From positions 62,001-126,000 of the forward strand of contig JAMPIV010017780.1 of NCBI GenBank assembly GCA_024509875.1: a stretch of DNA of 64,000 nt, read 5' to 3'. Origin of the DNA: Oreohelix idahoensis (Eukaryota > Mollusca > Gastropoda > Stylommatophora > Oreohelicidae). Made by a program: the position numbers and the translations under genes. Shown here one piece after another: positions 18,652 to 29,500 of the stretch (position 1 is the stretch's first letter; the number at the start of each line of letters is the position of its first letter). The notes below the pieces were generated by a model. That model was not told where the DNA came from. It saw only the letters and a program-made list of their open reading frames with translations, and did no database searches.

Positions 18652-21600
18652 ATGGAGAGTACACCGTCAAATAAATCTCGTTCTGGTGCTCGCCCTGTGG
18701 AGCTCCACCAGGCAGGTGCAGTGCCGGGCTCTGAGCCTCGACAGAGCCCACCCTCAGCTACTGGAGGACCCTCTAGACCGTCTTGTGGAGTCAACAGACG
18801 GCGGAGGAGAACTACTGACCAAAACAAAACAGAAAAAGAGAAACCCAGAGTGCCACTTGTCATGATGCACTGGAATGCAGAGGGAGTGAACAGCAAGCAG
18901 GCTGGATACAGCAAAAAGACAGAGCTGGAAAACATCTTGTATGAGAAGCAAGTCAGTGTTTGCTGTATCCAAGAGACTCACTTGAAAGCAGATCAAACCT
19001 TTAAAATAAGGGGATATCAATGCTTCAGATCCGACAGACAAGATAGACGAAAAGGAGGAGTACTTACTCTTGTAAGGAATAACATTCCTGCACACGAAAG
19101 GAAAACCTTCATGGATGGAGCAGAATATCAGCTGCTGCAGATAAAGGTAGACAAGATGGAAATAGAACTCCTGAACTATTACTGTCCGAACAACAAACCC
19201 CTGAGTCTCAGCTCTATACAGGTACCAGCCACCAACTTTATAGCAGTTGGAGACTTTAATAGCCACTCCCAGAGCTGGGGCTATAACCATCTGGATCACA
19301 GAGGTGAAGAGGTTGAAACTTGGCAAGATGATCACTCCCTAATCCTAGTCAATAATGCCACAGATACTCCTACCTTCTACTCCAGAGGATGGCACACAAC
19401 CTCAACACCAGATCTTGCCTTCTCCACACCAGATATAGCTGGATCTATTAGTAGAGAAGTAGGAGACCAACTAGGGGGAAGCGACCATCGCCCAATCTTT
19501 CTTACTGTCCAGAGTGCAACTCTCAGTACAGGCCCAGCCATTACAAGATGGAACTACAAAAAAGCCAACTGGGGTTTATTCAGGCATCAGGTGAACACGC
19601 TGCTGTCTACCCTCAAGGTACAGAACAGAGACATTAATGAAGTGGTAAAAGACTTCAACAGATGCATACTACAAGCTGCAAAAGAAACCATTCCCAAAGG
19701 ATGCCGGCGTAACTACATACCATACTGGTCCAGCACACTCCAAGAACGTCAGGAAGCTATGGACAAGGCTAGAAAGGACGCAGAGTCTCAGCCTTCACTT
19801 GAAACTCACAACAAATGGAAAAAGGCTGTAGCAGAGTTTCAGAGAACAAAGCTAGAAGAAAAGCGGAAAAGCTGGAGAACTAAAACGGCATCGCTGAACC
19901 TTGAGAAAGACGGCAGGAAACTTTGGAGATTAGTCAAGTCTCTAAATGAAGAGCATTCCTCACCAAGGCAGACTATCACATTGGATGAAGGTGGCAAACT
20001 TTTCAGAGGAAAACAAGCTGCAGACTTGTTTGCTAGAAGATACAGTTCAGAAAGCAACTTACCCATTAACATAGACCATCAGAGAGAGATAAGAAAAGAA
20101 ATACTGGCAACCATGGGACAGACAGATACTCCTGCCCCAATGAGGGAACCCATCACACTAGGAGAACTACAGAAGGCTATTTCCAAGCTTAAGTTTCAAA
20201 AGTCACCCGGCCCAGACAAAATCAGCAACGAAATGCTAGTAAATCTGAGCTCAGCAGCAAAGACAAAACTGCTTGAGATATTCAACCACAGCTGGTTGAA
20301 AGGAACGGTACCCCAAGTATGGAGAGAAGCCATCACAATACCCATACTAAAGAAAGGGAAATGTAAGACCGAGGCTGCAAGTTACCGGCCAATCAGTCTC
20401 ACAAGCTGTGTTGGGAAGACTATGGAGCGAATAGTCAACCACAGATTGAAATGGTATTTAGAGTCTGAGCAGATCCTGGTGCCGGAACAAGCTGGATTTA
20501 GAGAATGCTACAGTATAGAAGACCAAGTTACTTACTTGTCTCAAGCAATAGAAGATGCCTTCCAGGAGAAGAAAAAGGTCCTAACGATCTGGGTCGACTT
20601 CAAGCAGGCCTTTGACAAGGTGTGGAAAGATGGCCTCATTGCAAAACTTAGGAGAAGTGGAATCCAAGGCAACATGATGAAATGGATCCAGTCATACTTG
20701 CATAACAGGAGAACTAGAGTCACTCTTGACGGTCTGCAGAGCAGAAAAGTGTTGCTCCATCAGGGGGTACCTCAAGGAGGAGTAATTTCCCCAACACTCT
20801 TCCTTGTTTACATCAATGACCTGGTGAAAGATCTCCCTGCAGGAGTTAAAGCTGCCTTATATGCAGATGACCTAGTACTCTGGTGCGCTGATGAAAATGT
20901 CACCACAGCAAATTATAGAATGCAGCGGGCAGCAGACATGCTAGTGTCATGGGCAGAGAAATGGCTTATCACAATAAACACAGACAAAACCTCCACAACA
21001 CTGTTCTCCCTCGCCCCCAAGGACAAATCAGCTAACATACACCTAGGGACAACCGTGATCAAGGAAGAAAGCTACCCCACCTATCTTGGGGTGACATTTG
21101 ACCAAAGGCTTACATGGAATAAGCATATTGAAAATGCAGAAGGAAAGGCCCGAAGACGACTAGGCATACTCAGAAAATTAGCAGGTACCAACTGGGGAGC
21201 AAATGAACGAAATCTAAAGAAGATTTATAATGGAGTAATAAGACCACACTTAGAGTTTAGCTCAGCAGCATGGTCATCAGCTGCTAACTCACATCTGCAG
21301 TCTTTGGACAAGGTGCAAAATCAAGCTCTCAGGCTCATTACAGGAGCCATGAAAACTACACCAATAACAGAGATGCAGAAGGTTGCTGGATTACAGACAT
21401 TGTCCCATAGAAGAGACACAAAAACCATGATCCAGATGGAAAAGTACAACAGTATGCCAATGCACCCAATGAAGGCAAGACTAGATGATCTGGCATTGGG
21501 ACGTCTAAAGCGTAGCAGCTTTGTGCATCGGGGGAAAAGACTTATAAGACAGCATCAAGAAGACCTATCCATGAAGACAACACCACTGAAGCCCACCCTA

Positions 21601-22506
21601 TACCCTGTACCATGGGAGCAGGCCAGCAGTGCCCTCCAAATTAATACAACAGTCAGTGGTCTCACAAGTGGATGTGAGTATAATGATCTGCAAAAACGAA
21701 CTGCTACATTGAGTATGATCCAAGAAAGCTATCCCGATCAATCATGGATACATGCCTATACAGATGGATCAGCAACTAATGCTGTTAGGAATGGAGGTGC
21801 CGGTATCTTTATCTCATATCCTGACAACCACTATGAGACTAGGCACATTCCCACTGGTAAATTCTGTTCCAACTATACAGCTGAGGTTCAAGCTCTAGAG
21901 CAAGCTGCAAATATGATTTATAACACCAACTCTGACTGCCACCAGGTAGTCATCCTCACAGATGCACTGTCTGTCCTGCAAGCTCTCAAGGGTGGTAAAC
22001 TCCCGCATCTGAGAAATGAACTAAACAAGGTAGCTGCCAAAAAGAGAACCATACTTCAGTGGGTACCATCTCATTGTGGTGTACCCGGAAATGAAAAGGC
22101 AGATAAACTTGCAAAAAAGGGAGGAGAATGTGAACAAGAAGATAATGAAGTCACATACTTTGAGAAAAAGAGAGCTATCCAGACTATCAGAAGAGAACAG
22201 AACCAACCCAAAGACGACTATCACACTCTCGACCGGCAGGGACAGACAACTATTTTTCGACTCAGGACAGGGCATAACAAACTGAATAAACACATGCACA
22301 AGCTACGATTGTCTGCTTCACCACTGTGCACATGTGGATTAAACGAACAAACTGCTGAGCATGTTCTACAGGACTGTCCTCTGTATGACCAGTTAAGAAA
22401 GATATACTGGCCCAATGACTCAACACTAAACTCAAAGCTATATGGAGTTAAAGAGGAACTTCAAACAACAGTCGAATTCATCATGAGAACTCGTCTGACG
22501 GTGTAA
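18652..22506 (+). CDS. LINE ORF: APE endonuclease, RT, RNase H, zinc cluster
   Basis: 1284 residues, ATG to TAA without interruption. N-terminal basic, low-complexity about 65 residues; APE endonuclease with HWNAEG (N75), IQETH (E108), GDFNSH (D201/N203) and SDH (277-279); RT with KSPGPDKISNEML, GVPQGGVISP and YADD (D739-D740); RNase H with YTDGSA (D1038), YTAEVQAL, LTDALSVLQAL and WVPSHCGVPGNEKAD; then C1226-x-C1228...H1237...C1242, a CCHC-like cluster typical of I-superfamily C-termini. It would nick the target DNA, copy its own mRNA and remove RNA from the hybrid. All visible catalytic residues are present, so it may be active. Clade assignment to Ingi/Vingi is by overall resemblance. Confidence 0.93.
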   Translation: MESTPSNKSRSGARPVELHQAGAVPGSEPRQSPPSATGGPSRPSCGVNRRRRRTTDQNKTEKEKPRVPLVMMHWNAEGVNSKQAGYSKKTELENILYEKQVSVCCIQETHLKADQTFKIRGYQCFRSDRQDRRKGGVLTLVRNNIPAHERKTFMDGAEYQLLQIKVDKMEIELLNYYCPNNKPLSLSSIQVPATNFIAVGDFNSHSQSWGYNHLDHRGEEVETWQDDHSLILVNNATDTPTFYSRGWHTTSTPDLAFSTPDIAGSISREVGDQLGGSDHRPIFLTVQSATLSTGPAITRWNYKKANWGLFRHQVNTLLSTLKVQNRDINEVVKDFNRCILQAAKETIPKGCRRNYIPYWSSTLQERQEAMDKARKDAESQPSLETHNKWKKAVAEFQRTKLEEKRKSWRTKTASLNLEKDGRKLWRLVKSLNEEHSSPRQTITLDEGGKLFRGKQAADLFARRYSSESNLPINIDHQREIRKEILATMGQTDTPAPMREPITLGELQKAISKLKFQKSPGPDKISNEMLVNLSSAAKTKLLEIFNHSWLKGTVPQVWREAITIPILKKGKCKTEAASYRPISLTSCVGKTMERIVNHRLKWYLESEQILVPEQAGFRECYSIEDQVTYLSQAIEDAFQEKKKVLTIWVDFKQAFDKVWKDGLIAKLRRSGIQGNMMKWIQSYLHNRRTRVTLDGLQSRKVLLHQGVPQGGVISPTLFLVYINDLVKDLPAGVKAALYADDLVLWCADENVTTANYRMQRAADMLVSWAEKWLITINTDKTSTTLFSLAPKDKSANIHLGTTVIKEESYPTYLGVTFDQRLTWNKHIENAEGKARRRLGILRKLAGTNWGANERNLKKIYNGVIRPHLEFSSAAWSSAANSHLQSLDKVQNQALRLITGAMKTTPITEMQKVAGLQTLSHRRDTKTMIQMEKYNSMPMHPMKARLDDLALGRLKRSSFVHRGKRLIRQHQEDLSMKTTPLKPTLYPVPWEQASSALQINTTVSGLTSGCEYNDLQKRTATLSMIQESYPDQSWIHAYTDGSATNAVRNGGAGIFISYPDNHYETRHIPTGKFCSNYTAEVQALEQAANMIYNTNSDCHQVVILTDALSVLQALKGGKLPHLRNELNKVAAKKRTILQWVPSHCGVPGNEKADKLAKKGGECEQEDNEVTYFEKKRAIQTIRREQNQPKDDYHTLDRQGQTTIFRLRTGHNKLNKHMHKLRLSASPLCTCGLNEQTAEHVLQDCPLYDQLRKIYWPNDSTLNSKLYGVKEELQTTVEFIMRTRLTV

Positions 22507-22524
22507 TCATCAAAGATGCGATCG

Positions 22525-22545
22525 CAAGAAGAAGAAGAAGAAGAA
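22525..22545 (+). repeat. (AAG)n tail of Ingi-like LINE
   Basis: Seven AAG units directly before the right TSD copy. They replace a poly-A tail. Confidence 0.88.
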
Positions 22546-22555
22546 GTATTGCACA
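22546..22555. repeat. Target-site duplication of Ingi-like LINE, right
   Basis: GTATTGCACA, matching 17568-17577. Confidence 0.88.
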
Positions 22556-22750
22556 TAGATTATAACTATGTCTAGCCTTAAGGATTTTATTGAAGTTGGA
22601 GAGAAGACAGGGAAATCGGGGGATTCTCTGCTTGAGTGGGCAAAGGCCGAACACAAAGAGTATGAGTTACAGAAAAAAAGAAGAAGATGACAGACGAGAA
22701 CGCTATGAGGTGCGTCAATTACAAAAATTGAAGACTGAAGAAGATAGGGA

Positions 22751-22858
22751 ACTGACACAGATTGAAGCAGATAAGGCACTGAAACAGATTGAAGCAGATA
22801 GGGAACTGAAATAGATTGAAGCAGATAAGGTACTGAAACAGATTCAAGCAGATACAGA
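22751..22858 (+). repeat. 4 x 27-bp coding repeat in E4 gag
   Basis: Units 22751-22777, 22778-22804, 22805-22831 and 22832-22858 encode a heptad-like QIEADKALK peptide (nine residues each). One copy has a stop. Confidence 0.85.
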
Positions 22859-25169
22859 AAAAAAACAATTGAGGCAGATCTAAGATGGATAGAGTTAGAA
22901 CAAATGAAGATTGAGGCGGACAAGAAAATTGCTATAAAAAGTTGGAGCTTGATTCTGGCAATCCTAGTTCGACTTCTAGGGAGCCAGCTCGCCCTTATAG
23001 GCTACGATTACCGAATTTTCGGGCGGAAGTAGATAGCATGGACTTCTTTTTGGAGAGATTTTAATAAGAGGCTCTTGCCTGGAGGGCAAGGAAGGAAGAA
23101 TGGCCTTCACTGTTATCTGTACTGCTTTCCGGCTCTGCTTTAAACACCGTATATAGTTTACCTGTGGCTGACAGAACTAATTATGATACCGTAAAGGCAA
23201 CATTGCTGAGAGAGTTTAAGCTGACAGCCGAAGGGTATCGATCTCGTTTCAGAGATGCGATGCCTAGTGCCGACCAAGATTTTGGCTCTTTTGTCACAAA
23301 AATTTAACTTCTCCTTAATAGGTGGACAGAGCTGGAGGTAATAAACAGAGCTTTTGATGGTCTGTTTGATCTCATTTTGAGGGACAATGTGTTGTCCTCA
23401 TGTTGTTCTGACATGGTTGCATTTTTTCAAGAACGCAAACCCAGAGAAATTACTGCTATGGCAGAGTTGGGGCGGCAGTACGTTACTGCTCACCCTGGTA
23501 AGACAATTCACAAGTCCTTTGTCCCTGAGCCTTTCGCTACATGTGTTGGTAAGGTTATTGGAAAACGTTTCCGGCAACATCGGTCCAAGAGTGCGGACAG
23601 GTTTGCCAGGAGAAGGTTTGATCGGCAATACTCTAGTTGGCATGGATCACATGGGAGCTATGATAATTTTAAGGGGTACAGATCTCCGAAAAAACAATCG
23701 TTCTATAGTCAAGATAGATCTCCGTTTACATACACGGGAGACAGACATGACAGGTCTACTCGGAGGCAGGTCCGAATAGACACTACCAGCGATCCCGATC
23801 ATTGCTGGTATAGAAGAAGTGGTCCGAGTAAAAGGAATGACAGAGAGGACAAACGGGAGCAAGAACTCCTCAGTTCACCAAAGGATAGTCCTACAAAAGA
23901 TGATGGTGGTCATCTTCGATGTGGCGCGTGTGACGGAAGGGGACATGCTGCAAGAGTCTGTCTAAACAATTCAGAAAAGGCTAATGCTGCATGCGTTCTG
24001 AAAACCTTTAATAACGAGGATTGCGAGGGATATAGGCCTGTGTTTGAACCTGATGGCAGACCATTACTGATTTGAGGTCATACTCTGCCTTGCCTCTCTT
24101 CTCTCGATGGGAGCGGAAGCTTAGAGTTACACAAGGGCATGGTTCAGAACCGGTTGGTGTCTGTGTTGAGGGACACAGGATGCACTACAATAGGAGTGCG
24201 CCGATCATGTATTGACAAATCGTAATTTATTTATAAGACTGTCGGATGCGTGATATTTAGGGGAAATGTTGAATATTACCCCCTAGCCATTATTGAAGTG
24301 GATACACCCTTTATTTCTGATCGGGTGCAGGCGTGTGTTCTTGAGGCTCCAGTGGTCGATTTGATTATAGGGAACACGCTTGGTGTTCGTGACTATACTC
24401 AAGCCGACATCACAAAATGGCAGGTGGAACGGTCAGTTGTGGCCAATGTGGTGGTCACAAGAGCGCAGACCAGAGCAGACGACAATTCATTGGCAATACA
24501 GCGGGAACTACCGACATCGTACGCGGTCCTATGTATTGCCTCCACGGGTCCCGATGTACCAGCATCGTACTTTGTCCAGCAGCAGCGAGCTGATGGAACA
24601 TTGCAGAAATGTTACACTTTGGCCCAAATAGGTGATGTAAAATGCACGAAGTCGGCACGTTACTGGTGTGAGTTGAAAAATGATGTTCTTACCAGATGCT
24701 TTTCCAGCCAATTCGAATTCAAGCGCCAGGTGGTTGTGCCTGTTGCCTTTAGATCAAAGGTGTTGCAGGTGGCACACGATTCACCATTTGCTGGACATAT
24801 GGGGGTTGCAGAAACTTGCCATAAAGTTCTGTCACAATTCTATTGGCCGGCATACAACAAAGACATTAAGTTATACTGCAGGTCTTGCAGAGTATGCCAG
24901 CCAGTGACACATAGGGGTAAATTACCGAAGGCCCCGTTGCAGGTTGTTGATTTGTCGGTTCGGCCCTTCCAGAAAGTTGCCATCGATATCATTGGTCCGC
25001 TTTCTGTTGCATCAGAGAGAGGCTTTCGTTTTATTTTGACAATGGTGGATCTGTGCACAAGATGGCCCAAGGCTGTGCCAATGAGGACTATAACCTCTCA
25101 GGCTGTGGCGGATGCGTTGCAGATGTTGTTCAGCAGATTTGGGTTTCCCGAGGTGATATTGTCAGATAG

Positions 25170-25174
25170 GGGAC
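25170..25174. repeat. E2 target-site duplication, left (GGGAC)
   Basis: Matches 33655-33659. The E4 integrase frame stops here and resumes after the other copy. Confidence 0.93.
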
Positions 25175-26261
25175 TGTTAAGGGATGTAGGAATTGCCCGA
25201 ATTATTTTGTTGTCTAGGATCTATTTGTATTATTGAAGAAGTGAGAATTCATTCTTCTTGCTTTGGTTTATATTGTTGAATATTCTGGCAACCACCCGTC
25301 TTGTATACACCTTTCCATATCAACATCTCAAGTACTGCATGAAGTTAATAACGGTGTAAATTAACCTTGAGAGATTGAATAAACTACTGGGCTTGGACGA
25401 TTTGGCAACAGTTTAATAACGAGTAAGTACACACTAACAAGGTAACAATTACGAACATGGCATGTATGCTCCCTCTCTGTTTTACAGTCTTACTTAAATC
25501 TGATTCGACTTTCTAAACATGTCACTCGACTTCTCCTGTCCACATATCTAGATAATCTAATTTATTAATCACTATTTCCAGCGGGGTATTTAGCGTCCCA
25601 TTCAAAAGTTCATTATAATTTTCCCATCAACATTGGGGGAATTTAAGCGTCCCAGTATCTCCATTATCCTCCAACCAAATCCACATTAATCCATAAGCTT
25701 CGGGGTATGTCGCTTCCCGGTATAACAATTCTACTAATTATATTCCTATATCTTCGGGGAATGATACCTCCCGGAATAACAACTGTTCAATTATATTTCC
25801 AACAACATCGGGGAATTTGAGCATCCCGGTATCTTTAATATTCATACATCATAATTTCCCCTCCTTAAACTTCGGGGAATGAGACCTCCCGGTATAACAC
25901 TGTTCATATAATTCTAGTTCAACGCACTTCTATATCTTGGGAGTTATAGTCCCGTATCGAATTTAATCATAATCCTGGCATTTTCTCATGCCTTTCATTT
26001 AAGCCTATAGCTTACCCTTTTATCCTCAGAACTATTTGTTGAATACACAAATATACTGGCTGATACACAAGCCATTTTTGACACACATCTTGACGCTCTG
26101 ACGTCACATCCATCTGTCTACATCATACCTCGATACTTATCTCACAGCGAAGGCTTTCATGTATTTCTTGCGTTCAGTTGAGGTACGACATGGTGTGACA
26201 AAACCCTGGCACTAATAATAAATTGCCCTGATAAAAATCGCACCATGAAGCAGCCTCAACA
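25175..26261 (-). repeat. E2 3' LTR (left copy, 1087 bp)
   Basis: In element sense it starts TGTTGAGGCTGC and ends CATCCCTTAACA. Holds a seven-fold array of short GGGG...TCCC inverted motifs (25581-25955). Confidence 0.92.
25581..25955. repeat. Seven-fold hairpin-motif array in E2 LTR
   Basis: Motifs of the type CGGGGAATGAGACCTCCCGG occur at about 25581, 25633, 25699, 25752, 25807, 25870 and 25937, spaced about 52-66 bp in AT-rich sequence. Each has complementary ends (GGGG or CGGG with CCCG). The same array lies at about 32974-33348 in the other LTR. Confidence 0.8.
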
Positions 26262-26281
26262 TTACCCCTCATGCCCCCAAG
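26262..26281 (-). promoter_or_regulatory. E2 polypurine tract region
   Basis: On the minus strand, purine runs (TTGGGGGCATGAGGGGTAA) end right at the start of the 3' LTR, the expected plus-strand priming site. Confidence 0.65.
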
Positions 26282-26551
26282 CGTTTACTTCAGGAAACGC
26301 GCAAGATCCTGCAGGGTATAACCTTAAGCAATCTTATGTACGGATACACCTTACAGACAAGCAATCTAATGAGAAGTATCAGGAATTTGACATATATACA
26401 TAAAACTATGAAGAGCAGTTATTAAATAAACAAAATAGCAATAAAATGTGAGTCCATATATCCGGACGAAATAGCAAGTCCAGAAGACATAATATGATGT
26501 CCAAACAAACTGGAACCATAAACCTGGATGCAAAGTTCCATGTGAAATATA

Positions 26552-29500
26552 TCAGTCCTGGTGAGTTGCAAATCGCGACAACAAGTCAGTTAACCAATTG
26601 TCCTCACCGCGTATATGCTTGATTTCAAAAGAAAACTGTTGCAGTAGTAGAAACCATCTGTAGATTCTTGAGTTCTTAAACGCTTTCGGTTTCAATGACG
26701 TCAAAGGATGATGATCTACTTCAACGTAAAATTTTCGTCCGAGCAAGTAGCGAGAAAGTTTTGATATAGTCCAGACAAGAGCAAGGAGCTCTCTTTCTCC
26801 CGCCGAATATTTCTTCTCTGCTGCAGACAACTTCCGGCTCACAAAGAAGCAAGGATGGAGTACGTCGTTGACAAGTTGCATCAAACTGCCACCGATTCCC
26901 ATCTGAGAAGCGTCTGTGCGAATATAGAAGGGTTCATGGATATCTGGCAGAATCAAAATAGGATGATTCGCGAATAGTATTTTAATCTTATCCAATGCTA
27001 ACTGACAAGTCTTTGACCACAATAATTTAAGAGGAGCACCTTTGCGGGTCAAATCTGAAAGAGGACCAGAGATAGACGAAAAGTCTGGAATAAATTTATG
27101 ATAATAGTTAATGAGCCCTAACAGACTACGGACCTCTTTCTTATTTTTCGGTATCTGAATGTTCAGGATTTTATTCACCAGACTATCCGAAGGATAAAGC
27201 CGATGATTACCGATTTTATGCCCCAGGAAAGATATTTCCTGAAAACCTATCTGTACTTTCGAAGGTCTAACTGTCAAATGATGCTTTCTAAGCTGTTCTA
27301 GCAAAGAAATGAAACCTACAATATGTTCTTCCCATGTGTTATGGAATAAACAAATGTCATCTATATATGTGATGATATCGGGTCTATCGCCAACCAAACG
27401 GCGCATCATGCGAACAAATGTCGCAGGTGCATTCACCAACCCGAAACACATATAGTTCCATTCCAATAAACCTCTTGGTGTGGAAAATGCTGTCAAATGT
27501 CTAGAATTTTCGGACAACGGAATTTGCCAGTATCCTTTTGCCAAATCTAGTTTAGTAAAGAATGTAGCGTTAGCCAGCTGTGGAAGAAGATCTTCCAAAA
27601 TTGGAATTGGCTCAGCATCTGTGACTGTAACTTGATTTAGTTTTCGAAAATCAATACAGATGCGTAAAGATCCATCTGGTTTCTTCACCAATACCATTGG
27701 AGAAGAATATGAAGATGAAGAGTGTGAGATGATACCCATTTTCAGCATATCTGAGATTTCTTTATCCACCTTATCTCTGTAGTGAATCGGAATAGGATAT
27801 GGTCTGATTTTAATCGGAGTAGAATCAGTGATCACAATCTCGTGAGATATTAAGTCAGTATGACCTGGATGTTCTGAAAATACGTCAGAAAAAGAACGTA
27901 AAACATCACGGATCTGAGTTTGTTCAGAATGCGAAAGTGATGAAGAAATAGAAACATCCTGCCACGTTTCATGAGCAGAAATAGAAGGTAAAGTAAATTC
28001 CAAGGGAATATCAGATGTAGTATCTTCAGACTGAACAACAGCGCATGAGGATCGATGAACCTCATCCAAGACATCTACCAATTCAGATGGTCTTGGCGTG
28101 TATAATTTCAACATATTTAGATGATACGTTTTAATTTTCCCTTTAATCTCAATTGAGTAATCAACATCTGTGATCCTTTTCACTACTTTGTATGGCCCCT
28201 GCCATGAAATTAACAACTTATTTTCCTTAATAGGTAAGAGCAGTAAGACTTCATCCCCTGGGATAAATGATCTTAGGGTACGAGATTGGTTATGTAGCAA
28301 CCTCGATCTTTGAGTTGCCGTTTGAATACTCTGTGATGCGATCTGACATGCATCCACTAACCTTTGTCGTAAATCAACAACGAACTCGTAACTACTGCGA
28401 GTTGCGTCATCCTGAGAAGTACCAAGGATTAGATCCTTCAATAGATACAACGGACCTCTCGGATTCGCGCCATACACGAGTTCAAAGGGAGAGAACCCAG
28501 TACTCTCCTGAGGGATCTCTCTGTAAGCAAAGAGAACCGATGGGAGAATCTTATCCCAATCCCGAGGGTGTGCATCAGTAACCTTCCCAAGCATTAACTT
28601 AAGAGAGCCGTTAAATCTTTCACAAACCCCATTTGCACTTGGTCTATAAGGACTTGTGAATGAATGTTTTATGGAATATAAGCTTTCTATCGCGCTCATA
28701 AGTTCCGACTTAAATTGTGTCCCTCTATCCGACAGTATTTCCTCAGGAAAACCTATCCTTGTAAAAATCAAGTTCAAAGCTTCCGCAACTGATATGGTAC
28801 TAATGTTTTTTAACGGTATGGCCTCAGGCCATCTAGTGCACAAATCGATGCACGTTAAAATATATTGAAAACCTCGATCCGACATTACAGACAATGGACC
28901 GATGATGTCTATAGCTAGTTTCTTAAATGCGCGCACAGGCACATCTGTGACTTGCAAGGGTGCAGTCTGGTTCTTACCCCTGCGTGCGACTTTTTGACAC
29001 GTATGACAAGATCTACAATATCTTTTTACATCTGTGTTGATACCAGGCCAATAAAAATTTGTAGTAATTCGAAACAAAGTCCGATTACGACCTAAGTGTC
29101 CTGACATAGGTACGTCATGACCTGTATTTAAAACTAAAGGTCTAAAACTTTTTGGTACCACAATCTGTTTCTTTACATGATCATCTCCCTTTTTAAAACA
29201 TCTGATCAAAACCTTGTTGCGAAACTCAAACCAATATGATGATCTTTTAGTAATCTTAATTTGTTTTGTTTCAGCCAAAGTGAATAATTTCTTTAAAGAT
29301 TCATCCTCATTTTGTTTTTGTGTAAAGATAATCGGAGAAATGTTTTGAGCATTTCTCAGTGGCGTCTCCTCCATGACAGATGGAGATGTATCGGTCAAAA
29401 TGCTTGCTTCATGCTGAGCTCTTGTAGTGACCGCATTCGCCATCAATGGGTGCTTGCTGACCCACTCTGCAATTTCCTCAGGTGAACAGTCTTTTACACC

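Larger units (their letters stand above)
17578..22545 (+). mobile_element. Full-length Ingi/I-like LINE
   Basis: Bounded by a 10-bp TSD. About 1.07 kb of GC-richer 5' UTR, one intact 1284-residue ORF, a very short 3' UTR and an (AAG)n tail. APE endonuclease plus RT plus RNase H plus a C-terminal Cys/His cluster in a single ORF fits the Ingi/Vingi branch of the I superfamily. No separate gag-like ORF1 is recognisable. The insertion is intact and younger than E4. Confidence 0.85.
22568..25174 (+). pseudogene. E4 gag-pol pseudogene, part 1 (gag, PR, IN N-terminal half)
   Basis: Starts ATG-TCT at 22568 with MSSLKDFIEVGEKTGKSGD, close to the E2 and E3 gag starts. A stop (22688-22690) and frameshift follow; then a coiled coil made of 27-bp repeats; capsid with a SCAN-like segment near 23230-23480, interrupted by stops near 23062 and 23304; an R/S-rich basic region; the CxxC...CGH module degraded near 24020-24090 (stop at 24073-24075); protease with RDTGCTT near 24175; a stop near 24222; integrase HHCC zinc domain near 24775-24900; first catalytic D in AIDIIGP near 24980; second D in LSDRG at 25161-25169. 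The sequence breaks exactly there at the E2 insertion. Domain order matches the intact Gmr1-like elements. Confidence 0.88.

Noticed and set aside
25581..25955. CRISPR-like array (short repeats with regular spacers)
   Set aside because: Eukaryotic LTR context, repeats too degenerate, spacers similar AT-rich sequence, and the array is duplicated in the other LTR.
28267..28581. Plus-strand frames opposite the E2 integrase and gag
   Set aside because: Antisense shadows of the intact E2 polyprotein.
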